A stretch of DNA of 7,566 bases, taken from contig CAMLGP010000118.1 of the NCBI GenBank assembly GCA_946479535.1, positions 1-7,566 of the forward strand. Reading direction: 5' to 3'. Below the pieces are notes generated by a model that worked only from the letters and a program-made list of their open reading frames with translations, made no database searches and was not told the origin of the DNA. Both the position numbers and the translations under genes were made by a program. Origin of the DNA: an uncultured Bacteroidota bacterium (GTDB taxonomy: Bacteria; Bacteroidota; Bacteroidia; Chitinophagales; Chitinophagaceae). Shown here in pieces: positions 1 through 5,208 of this stretch; within the stretch, counting starts at the first letter, position 1, and each line of letters begins with the position of its first letter.

Positions 1-382
1 TTTTGCAGTAATTTTTTGGGTAAGCGGTTTCGATATTATTTATGCGTTGCAGGACGAAGAGTTTGATAAAGCGCAGAAATTATATTCCATTCCTTCCTGG
101 CTGGGTAAAAGAAAAGCGCTTCGTGTATCAGAAATTTTACATTTGGCAAGTGCCTCTTGTGTAATTATGTCCGGCATTTTTGGAAAATTCGGCTTTCTTT
201 ATTGGGGAGGTGTGATAGTTTTTACCGGTATGCTTTTTTATCAGCATTCATTAGTAAAACCTGACGATCTTCGAAGAGTAAACCTTGCCTTCATGACTGC
301 AAATGGGATTGCTTCTGTCGTTTTTGCTGCTTTTGTCATTGCAGACCTTTTTTTCAATACTAATCCTGTTCTTCAATTCTAA
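1..382 (+). CDS. UbiA-family prenyltransferase, C-terminal part (5' end outside window)
   Basis: This is the last 126 residues or so of an integral-membrane aromatic prenyltransferase. Reading is open from base 2 through the TAA at 380-382, and the start lies before the window. At the left edge it reads GFDIIYALQDEEFDK, the second Asp-rich motif of the UbiA superfamily, which binds prenyl diphosphate through Mg2+. This is followed by LYSIPSWLGKRKAL and then hydrophobic stretches consistent with the last membrane helices. The wording of the motif resembles the UbiA-like/MqnP group, which prenylates a menaquinone precursor in the futalosine route. UbiA (4-hydroxybenzoate) or another quinone or haem prenyltransferase cannot be excluded from the C-terminus alone. 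ruvX follows 10 bases later on the same strand and is probably co-transcribed. The family call is firm; the substrate is a guess. Confidence 0.88.
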   Translation, partial: FAVIFWVSGFDIIYALQDEEFDKAQKLYSIPSWLGKRKALRVSEILHLASASCVIMSGIFGKFGFLYWGGVIVFTGMLFYQHSLVKPDDLRRVNLAFMTANGIASVVFAAFVIADLFFNTNPVLQF

Positions 383-392
383 TTCAAACCAA

Positions 393-803
393 TTGGCGAG
401 AATACTCTCCATAGATTACGGGCTCAAGCGTACCGGCCTTGCTGTTACTGATCCTTTGCAGATCATTGCATCCGGACTGGCTACCGTTGAATCAAAACAG
501 CTGATCAATTATCTTAAAGAATATTTTAAAAAGGAACAGGTTGAGCTGATCATCATCGGCGAGCCTAAAAACCTGGATGACACTGATACACATGCCACCC
601 ACCTTGTTGAAGCATTCATTAAAGAACTACAGAAACAGTTCCCTCAAATTCCTGTTAAAAAAGTAGATGAACGATTTACCTCAAAAATGGCAAAGGATGC
701 CATGCTGGATATGGGTTTGAAGAAGATGCAAAGACGTAACAAGGCACTTGTGGATGAAATTGCGGCTACCATACTATTGCAGGAATATATGCGCCATCCC
801 TAA
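393..803 (+). CDS. ruvX: Putative pre-16S rRNA nuclease / Holliday junction resolvase-like RuvX (YqgF)
   Basis: This is an RNase H-fold nuclease of the YqgF/RuvX family, implicated in 16S rRNA 5'-end maturation and related to Holliday junction resolvases. Starting at TTG 393 it has 136 residues, the usual family length of about 135-140. Family landmarks are LSIDYGLKRTGLA (Asp8), IIIGEP (Glu57), KVDERFTS (92-93) and DEIAATILLQEY (Asp121), which supply the acidic active-site residues. The TTG start gives the N-terminus M-A-R-I-L-S-I-D-Y-G that the family expects. No ATG or GTG lies in frame at that point. An in-frame ATG at 303 would add 30 low-complexity hydrophobic residues that are only an out-of-frame reading of the upstream prenyltransferase. 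Spacing of 10 bases to the upstream gene suggests translational coupling. Confidence 0.92.
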   Translation: MARILSIDYGLKRTGLAVTDPLQIIASGLATVESKQLINYLKEYFKKEQVELIIIGEPKNLDDTDTHATHLVEAFIKELQKQFPQIPVKKVDERFTSKMAKDAMLDMGLKKMQRRNKALVDEIAATILLQEYMRHP

Positions 804-894
804 AGCCCGGGCGCACGAACTGAGTATTGATAAGCCAAGTTCTGTCTGCAAGGCGGGGTTCACCCGCTGAAGCCATAAAGGGTCTCTCAAGCCG

Positions 895-924
895 GGCTTT
901 AGCACAAGCTTGGCTGCTAATGCC
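895..924. repeat. Hairpin-forming inverted repeat between ruvX and def
   Basis: TTAGCA (899-904) pairs perfectly with TGCTAA (915-920). One mismatch outside, GGC (895-897) pairs with GCC (922-924), giving nine base pairs around a 10-base loop that contains the palindrome CAAGCTTG. There is no T-tract on either side, so it is not a classical intrinsic terminator. It sits inside the RNase P-like element and overlaps the -33 region of the proposed def promoter. Confidence 0.6.
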
Positions 925-940
925 TTAATCGATAATTTTG
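910..940 (+). promoter_or_regulatory. Probable Bacteroidota-type promoter for def
   Basis: TAATTTTG at 933-940 matches the Bacteroidota -7 consensus TAnnTTTG exactly. TTG at 910-912, exactly 20 bases upstream, fits the -33 element. Transcription would begin near 947 and leave a leader of about 25 bases before the def ATG at 973. This is the best-formed promoter in the window. Confidence 0.6.
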
Positions 941-972
941 CAGCTGGTTTTACCTAAAACTCAATTCTCTGC

Positions 973-1554
973 ATGATCCTTCCAATTGTGGCGTATGGGC
1001 ATCCGGTCTTACGCAAAGTGGCTGTTGATATTACGCCGGAATATTCCGGACTGGAAAAACTTGTTTCTGATATGTGGGAAACCATGTATGGCAGCAGCGG
1101 CGTTGGCCTGGCTGCACCACAGGTAAACAGGGATATCCGTCTTTTTATGGTGGACACTGAGCAGATGTTCTCCAATATGGAGCCAGATGAAAAAGCCGCT
1201 TATCCTGATGAACCCGGGTATAAAGGGGTATTTATCAATGCGCATATCGTGGACCTGGATGGTGATGAATGGTCCTATAATGAAGGATGCCTGAGCATTC
1301 CAAAGATCAGGGAAGATATTGACAGGCAGGAAACGGTAACACTTGAATTCATGAATGAAAATTTCGAACCCCTGGTTAAGACCTTCACAGGCCTTACCGC
1401 CCGCGTTATCCTGCATGAATATGATCATATTGAAGGAAAACTGTTTATTGATCATATTTCTCCGCTCAAGCGGAAGCTAATGAAGGGCAGACTAAATGAT
1501 ATCTCCAAAGGGAAGATCAGTGTTGATTATAAAATGCTCTTCCCTGAGAAATAA
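973..1554 (+). CDS. def: Peptide deformylase
   Basis: This metalloenzyme removes the N-formyl group from the initiator methionine of new proteins at the ribosome exit. The protein has 193 residues, normal for the Bacteroidota form. All three family motifs are present: motif I GVGLAAPQ (43-50), motif II EGCLS (104-108) and motif III HEYDH (148-152). Cys106, His148 and His152 are the metal ligands and Glu149 is the catalytic acid/base. The N-terminus MILPIVAYGHPVLRK is the standard family start, so ATG 973 is confident. The stretch between motifs I and II (about residues 65-87, including SNMEPDEKAAYPDEPG) is longer than in E. coli, as is common in this phylum. The next gene begins 2 bases after the stop, so the two are almost certainly one transcript. 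Confidence 0.97.
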   Translation: MILPIVAYGHPVLRKVAVDITPEYSGLEKLVSDMWETMYGSSGVGLAAPQVNRDIRLFMVDTEQMFSNMEPDEKAAYPDEPGYKGVFINAHIVDLDGDEWSYNEGCLSIPKIREDIDRQETVTLEFMNENFEPLVKTFTGLTARVILHEYDHIEGKLFIDHISPLKRKLMKGRLNDISKGKISVDYKMLFPEK

Positions 1555-1556
1555 TA

Positions 1557-2483
1557 ATGAACCGGATTCCGATTTTAATTTTCGTACTTTTTATTGGCTG
1601 TAAATGCCTCGCGCAAACGGATTCGCTGGAAAACGAGCGACTGGCAAAAATGATCTCTCTTTCGGAAGTAATAGTTGGGACTGATATCAATGTTCCCAGA
1701 TTCATGCAGCGCGTAAAGGAGGATACTACTTTTTACAAAGCCTTCCGCACATTGCATGTCCTCGGCTTCACATCACTCAATGATATTCGGATAGTAGATA
1801 AAAAAGGCAGGCAAAAGGCGGGCATGCAAAGCAGGACCATCCAGCATCGCGCCAATGGCTGCAGGATCATGGAAGTGTCTGAAGAAAAAACACAGGGTGA
1901 TTTTTACAATAGTAATGGCAGCTATAATTACTATACCGCTGAATTGTATGCAGGGTTATTCTTTACCAAAGGACAGGTTTGTGGTGAAAATAATATCGTG
2001 AAAGGGACAAACTTTGACGCTAAAGGATTGTCGGGAACAGCCAAACATAAAGAACAATTAAAAACGCTTTTTTTTAATCCCGGAAAGAAGATCCCCGGAA
2101 TTCCATTCATCGGCAATAAGATCAATATTTTTGATCCTGATGTGGCGGAGTATTATGATTTCTTAATTGACTATGGAGATTATGATGGGAAGCCCTGCTA
2201 TATATTTTCGGTAAAAGGGAAGGAAGAGAAAAGCAATAAAATTGTGATTGATGATATGGTCACCTGGTTTGATTCAAAGACTATGGAAGTGCTAAAACGG
2301 AATTATCACATGAGCTATGATGCAGGCGTGTATGATTTTGATGTGCAAATGGAAGTCGAGATGACTCATTTTAATGGTCACCTTGTCCCCAAAACATTAA
2401 GGTATAATGGTAATTGGGATGTTATGTTTAAGAAACGGGAGAGGGGCGTCTTCACTGCAACGCTATTTGATTTTTCAGAATGA
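1557..2483 (+). CDS. Exported protein of unknown function
   Basis: I do not recognise a named family. The 308-residue product begins MNRIPILIFVLFIGCKCLAQ, an export signal with a hydrophobic core at about residues 4-14. It can be cleaved after LAQ (residue 20) by signal peptidase I. A lipoprotein reading at Cys15 (FIGC) is also possible, so outer-membrane or periplasmic location is left open. The mature part is rich in Tyr, Asp and Lys. Its C-terminal half (about 185-308) alternates short polar and hydrophobic segments, with phrases such as DFLIDYGDYDGKPCYIF, VTWFDSKTMEVLKRNY and GHLVPKTLRYNGNWDV. These resemble the curved beta-sheet LolA/LppX-like proteins that read as cleft-shaped lipid or lipoprotein carriers, but this is only an impression. 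It starts 2 bases after def and appears co-transcribed. Its stop codon abuts the stop of the convergent rluD-like gene with no base between. Confidence 0.85.
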   Translation: MNRIPILIFVLFIGCKCLAQTDSLENERLAKMISLSEVIVGTDINVPRFMQRVKEDTTFYKAFRTLHVLGFTSLNDIRIVDKKGRQKAGMQSRTIQHRANGCRIMEVSEEKTQGDFYNSNGSYNYYTAELYAGLFFTKGQVCGENNIVKGTNFDAKGLSGTAKHKEQLKTLFFNPGKKIPGIPFIGNKINIFDPDVAEYYDFLIDYGDYDGKPCYIFSVKGKEEKSNKIVIDDMVTWFDSKTMEVLKRNYHMSYDAGVYDFDVQMEVEMTHFNGHLVPKTLRYNGNWDVMFKKRERGVFTATLFDFSE

Positions 2484-3557
2484 TCAGGATGTTCTATTGC
2501 CCACAGTTGCCACATATTTTCTCCATTTTTCAATTACCTGTTCCATATCGTCAGGCAAAGGCGTATCAAAATACATATCCTTCCCGCTTGTGGGATGAAC
2601 AAAACCCAGTGTTTTGGCATGTAAAGCCTGCAGGGGACAGATGGCAAAGCAATTCTCAACAAACTGTTTGTATTTGGCATACACAGTCCCTTTTACAATT
2701 TTGTCGCCACCATAAAAATCATCATTGAAAAGCGGATGCCCAATATACTTCATGTGCACTCTTATCTGGTGAGTTCTTCCTGTCTCCAATACGCATTCAA
2801 CAAGTGTTACATAGCCAAACCGTTCAATTACTTTATAATGGGTAATTGCTTCCTTTCCATGTTCTCCATCAGGGTAGGCCTCAAATAATTTGCGGAATCG
2901 CTGGTGCCTGCCAACATGTGCAATAATGGTTCCTTCATCCTCTTGCAGATCTCCCCATACGAGAGCATTGTATTTTCTGCTGATGGTATGGTCAAAGAAC
3001 TGTTTCGCAAGGTTGCGCATGGCAATATCTGTTTTTGCCAGTACCAGCAGTCCGCTCGTGTTTTTGTCTATCCGGTGGACCAGTCCAAAACGGGGCAATG
3101 TTTCTTCTGTAAGCGCAGGATTTTGCTTTCCCAGGTACCAGGCCACCCCATTCAGTAATGTGCCCGAATAATTTCCACTTCCAGGGTGAACCACCATGCC
3201 TGGAGGTTTGTTAATAAGCATGAGATCGGTATCCTCGTAGGTAATGTTCAGGGGTATTTCCTCGGGAACAACATCGGTGTCTTCAGGATTCAGGTCTGAA
3301 TACACGATCACTTCATCCAGCGGCTTGATCTTGTAATTAGGTCTGACCGGTTTGCCATTCACCAGGACCATTCCCGCGTTCATGGCCTGCTGAATTTTAT
3401 TTCGGGTAGCCTTTTCAATCCTGTTAACCAGAAATTTGTCAATGCGCAGTGGTTCCTGACCTTTATCGGTTTTGAAGCTGAATCGTTCATATAATTCATC
3501 ACTTCCTTCATTGATTTCCTGCTCATCCGACTGTTCTTTTGGCAATTGCTGTGACAT
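2484..3557 (-). CDS. rluD: RluA/RluD-family 23S rRNA pseudouridine synthase
   Basis: This enzyme isomerises uridine to pseudouridine in structured RNA, probably in 23S rRNA. The 357-residue protein has an acidic N-terminal extension (1-30). An S4 RNA-binding domain follows at about 36-90 (LRIDKFLVNRIEKATRNKIQ, then VNGKPVRPNYKI). The catalytic domain carries NKPPGMVVHPG (116-126), the signature HRIDKNTSG (161-169) with catalytic Asp164, and GRTHQIRVH (260-268). Near the C-terminus HPTSGK (321-326) is the usual family ending. An S4 domain plus this motif set is the RluD type, which in E. coli modifies U1911, U1915 and U1917. Target sites here are inferred, and RluC or a phylum-specific paralogue is possible. 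The ATG at 3557 follows a TACCTTTG element by about 20 bases. Confidence 0.93.
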   Translation of the reverse strand: MSQQLPKEQSDEQEINEGSDELYERFSFKTDKGQEPLRIDKFLVNRIEKATRNKIQQAMNAGMVLVNGKPVRPNYKIKPLDEVIVYSDLNPEDTDVVPEEIPLNITYEDTDLMLINKPPGMVVHPGSGNYSGTLLNGVAWYLGKQNPALTEETLPRFGLVHRIDKNTSGLLVLAKTDIAMRNLAKQFFDHTISRKYNALVWGDLQEDEGTIIAHVGRHQRFRKLFEAYPDGEHGKEAITHYKVIERFGYVTLVECVLETGRTHQIRVHMKYIGHPLFNDDFYGGDKIVKGTVYAKYKQFVENCFAICPLQALHAKTLGFVHPTSGKDMYFDTPLPDDMEQVIEKWRKYVATVGNRTS

Positions 3558-3577
3558 GAAAGGTTAACCGTTTTGGG

Positions 3578-3585
3578 CAAAGGTA
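3578..3585 (-). promoter_or_regulatory. Candidate -7 promoter element for the rluD-like gene
   Basis: The minus strand reads TACCTTTG here, an exact TAnnTTTG match. It would place the start of transcription near 3572, about 15 bases before the ATG. No TTG-type -33 element is seen at the proper distance, so the call rests on one half of the promoter. Confidence 0.4.
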
Positions 3586-3604
3586 AAGGATGGGATTTTG
3601 TTGT

Positions 3605-3612
3605 TAATTTTG
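3605..3612 (+). promoter_or_regulatory. Candidate -7 promoter element for lipB
   Basis: TAATTTTG matches TAnnTTTG exactly and lies 15 bases before the preferred lipB start at ATG 3628. No -33 element is found at 17-23 bases upstream; the nearest TTTG is 29 bases away. If real, it supports ATG 3628 as the start, because the upstream TTG at 3598 would lie before the transcript begins. Confidence 0.35.
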
Positions 3613-3627
3613 AATTTTGTTGGAATT

Positions 3628-4377
3628 ATGAGTATGCAGGAAGTGTTATTTAAAGACCTTGGACAGATGCCCTATAAGGATGCCTGGGATTATCAGGAAG
3701 AGCTATTACAAAAAAATGTGGCCACCAAGGCTCAGCTACGCAATTCGCAGGAGAAGCTAATGGCTCAATCGGGTTCTCAAAAAACATTGGAAGATTCTCT
3801 TTCCACTGATCATCATCTTCTCTTTGTAGAACATCCTCCGGTGTATACTCTTGGCAAAAGTGGTAATGTGGGTAATGTTCTGCTGAGCGAAGAAAATCTG
3901 AGGGCAAGGGGCATCGAATATTTCCATACCAACAGAGGCGGTGATATCACTTTTCATGGGCCGCAACAGATTGTGGGTTATCCAATACTTGACCTGGAGA
4001 AATTTTATACCGATATTGGAAAATACCTGCGTAATGTAGAAGAAATGATTATTCAAACGCTTGCAGAATATGGAATAAAGGGAGACCGATCACCAGGTGA
4101 AACAGGTGTATGGATCGATCCTGCCATTAAAGGAAAGGAAAGAAAGATATGTGCCATTGGCGTTCGTTCAAGCCGCTGGGTAACCATGCATGGTTTTGCG
4201 CTCAATGTCAATACAGACCTCAATTATTTCAATTTTATTATTCCCTGCGGTATACAGAACAAACAGGTAACATCTATTGAAAAAGAGTTGGGCCAACGCG
4301 TGGATTTTGACGATGCAAAACAGCGTGTGAAAAGGAATTTCGAGAAAGTGTTTGATGTAAAACTGCGAGAAGTTTAA
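3628..4377 (+). CDS. lipB: Octanoyltransferase (lipoate biosynthesis)
   Basis: LipB moves the octanoyl group from acyl carrier protein to the lipoyl domains of 2-oxoacid dehydrogenases and the glycine cleavage H protein, the first step of lipoate synthesis in the cytoplasm. From ATG 3628 the protein has 249 residues. Landmarks are EHPPVYTLGKSG (about 68-79), RGGDITFHGPQQ (about 103-114), RKICAIGVRSSR with catalytic Lys173, HGFALNVNTDL, and IIPCGIQNKQVTS with nucleophile Cys207. The segment between the N-terminal strand and EHPPVYTLG is about 26 residues longer than in E. coli LipB, a polar Gln/Ser-rich insert. Translation from TTG 3598 would add ten residues without family support, so the ATG is preferred. 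lipA is not in the window. The gene is convergent with its right neighbour, 3 bases apart. Confidence 0.96.
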   Translation: MSMQEVLFKDLGQMPYKDAWDYQEELLQKNVATKAQLRNSQEKLMAQSGSQKTLEDSLSTDHHLLFVEHPPVYTLGKSGNVGNVLLSEENLRARGIEYFHTNRGGDITFHGPQQIVGYPILDLEKFYTDIGKYLRNVEEMIIQTLAEYGIKGDRSPGETGVWIDPAIKGKERKICAIGVRSSRWVTMHGFALNVNTDLNYFNFIIPCGIQNKQVTSIEKELGQRVDFDDAKQRVKRNFEKVFDVKLREV

Positions 4378-4380
4378 TAA

Positions 4381-5136
4381 TTAAAACTCTTTTGGAAGAT
4401 AGAATTTGTTCTTTTCTTTCACTTCCCCATCTTCCACTAGTTCAAATTTATACCAGCCAGCTTTGTAAAAGTTTGCCTTATCGATCTTGAAACTTTTTTC
4501 TTTTATATCCTTCAGTTCAAAAAGGAATTCATCTTTCTGGGTATAAAACTTTATGCTATATTTTTTTTCGTCCTCAGGCAAAGTAATGCGTACAATCCCA
4601 TCCTTTTGTGTATAAACATATTTGGAAGGTACCCACTGTTCAACAGGCTTTGGACGGTTTCCAAGATTAATATTATTAACCGATCCATTTACCTGTGGCC
4701 CTGCAAATCCGCTATCAGGTGTCAGTGGCTGAACCAGGTTTGGATTGTCTGGTCTGATCTTGATCCCCTGTTTTCTTGCTGCGATCTCTACTGTATCCAG
4801 CTCAGGTCTTTTGGAATTACTAAAAAGATAAACGCCTTTATCCAGCATGATGTATAACCGGTAAAACATATTATCAGCTGGTGCTTTTGTATCCAGGTAT
4901 CCATTTGCTGGTAATTCAGGATCTGCAACGGTTAGGATTGTTTTGAAATTACGCAGGCTATCCGTTGAGCGCTGAATACTGATCTGCCTTATATCCTGAA
5001 ACCGGTTATGCCATTCCACCACGATCTTTCTATCGCCAACATTTCGTAATGAAAATTTGGGAAGCGTATCCTGTGCAAGTGTATGCTTGCAAAAAGCGAG
5101 TGAAACCAAAAAGAATAACAGGGCCAGTTTTTTCAT
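4381..5136 (-). CDS. Small exported protein with a possible fibronectin type III-like region
   Basis: This is a 251-residue protein of unknown function. It starts MKKLALLFFLVSLAFCKHTLAQ, a clear signal peptide likely cleaved after LAQ (residue 22). An in-frame ATG at 5172 would add twelve residues before this signal (first residues MKESMFLF), so the start at 5136 is preferred. Mature residues of about 25-105 (KFSLRNVGDRKIVVEWHN, then ISIQRSTDSLRNFKTI, then NMFYRLYIM) have the strand pattern of an FN3-like beta sandwich. The 'W' strand and 'Y-R-L' strand fall where FN3 domains place them. A Pro/Asn-rich linker follows (about 128-160), then a second beta-rich segment ending FYKAGWYKFELVEDGEV. 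A scaffold or surface-associated role is possible but not shown. A TATCTTTG element lies about 50 bases upstream of the start. Confidence 0.82.
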   Translation of the reverse strand: MKKLALLFFLVSLAFCKHTLAQDTLPKFSLRNVGDRKIVVEWHNRFQDIRQISIQRSTDSLRNFKTILTVADPELPANGYLDTKAPADNMFYRLYIMLDKGVYLFSNSKRPELDTVEIAARKQGIKIRPDNPNLVQPLTPDSGFAGPQVNGSVNNINLGNRPKPVEQWVPSKYVYTQKDGIVRITLPEDEKKYSIKFYTQKDEFLFELKDIKEKSFKIDKANFYKAGWYKFELVEDGEVKEKNKFYLPKEF

Positions 5137-5182
5137 AATACGAAAACGAAAAAGGAACATGGATTCTTTCACGGGTTAGGGA

Positions 5183-5190
5183 CAAAGATA
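5183..5190 (-). promoter_or_regulatory. Candidate -7 promoter element for the exported protein gene
   Basis: TATCTTTG on the minus strand matches TAnnTTTG exactly and lies in the 72-base gap after the PLP-enzyme gene. It would start transcription near 5177, giving a leader of about 40 bases to the ATG at 5136. No convincing -33 element was found. If active, the exported protein is transcribed separately from the upstream enzyme gene. Confidence 0.4.
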
Positions 5191-5208
5191 ATGCACAATA
5201 TTAGAAAA

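Larger units (their letters stand above)
817..967 (-). ncRNA. RNase P RNA (rnpB)-like structured remnant or small structured RNA
   Basis: On the minus strand this stretch contains GACAGAACTTGGCTTATC (846 down to 829). It differs at only two positions from the CR-V/P4 3' segment of E. coli RNase P RNA as I remember it. Pairings around it follow the RNase P order. A P1-like end helix pairs 956-967 with 817-828 (one mismatch, and one G-U pair that is valid only on the minus strand). A P2-like helix pairs 938-943 with 846-851. A P4-like pseudoknot pairs 909-915 with 833-839. Two hairpins lie inside, at 895-924 and 853-867. However, the length is about 150 bases where rnpB usually has 330-400. The conserved 5' element GAGGAAAGTCC is absent, and no TAnnTTTG promoter was seen on the minus strand upstream. 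It is best read as an internally deleted rnpB relic, an assembly collapse of a real rnpB, or an unrelated structured leader. Function is not established. Confidence 0.35.

Noticed and set aside
303..392. Upstream in-frame extension of ruvX beginning at ATG 303
   Set aside because: It overlaps the prenyltransferase, reads as hydrophobic low-complexity sequence from the wrong frame, and makes the protein longer than the family.
852..868. GGCGGGGTTCACCCGCT resembling a tRNA T-arm
   Set aside because: The loop is five bases instead of seven, and no acceptor, D or anticodon arm is present around it.
1009..1455. Long open frame on the minus strand inside def
   Set aside because: It is antisense to a well-conserved enzyme, has no recognisable motif, and follows from the codon bias of def.
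3598..3627. Ten-residue N-terminal extension of lipB from a TTG codon
   Set aside because: It has no family support, and the proposed -7 promoter element lies inside it. ATG 3628 gives the usual N-terminus.
4371..4388. AT-rich inverted repeat over the lipB stop and the convergent stop
   Set aside because: Only about five uninterrupted AT-rich pairs with no GC core, too weak to call a terminator.
5137..5172. Twelve-residue extension of the exported protein from the ATG at 5172
   Set aside because: It would put charged residues in front of a complete signal peptide, and the start would be only a few bases from the likely transcript start.
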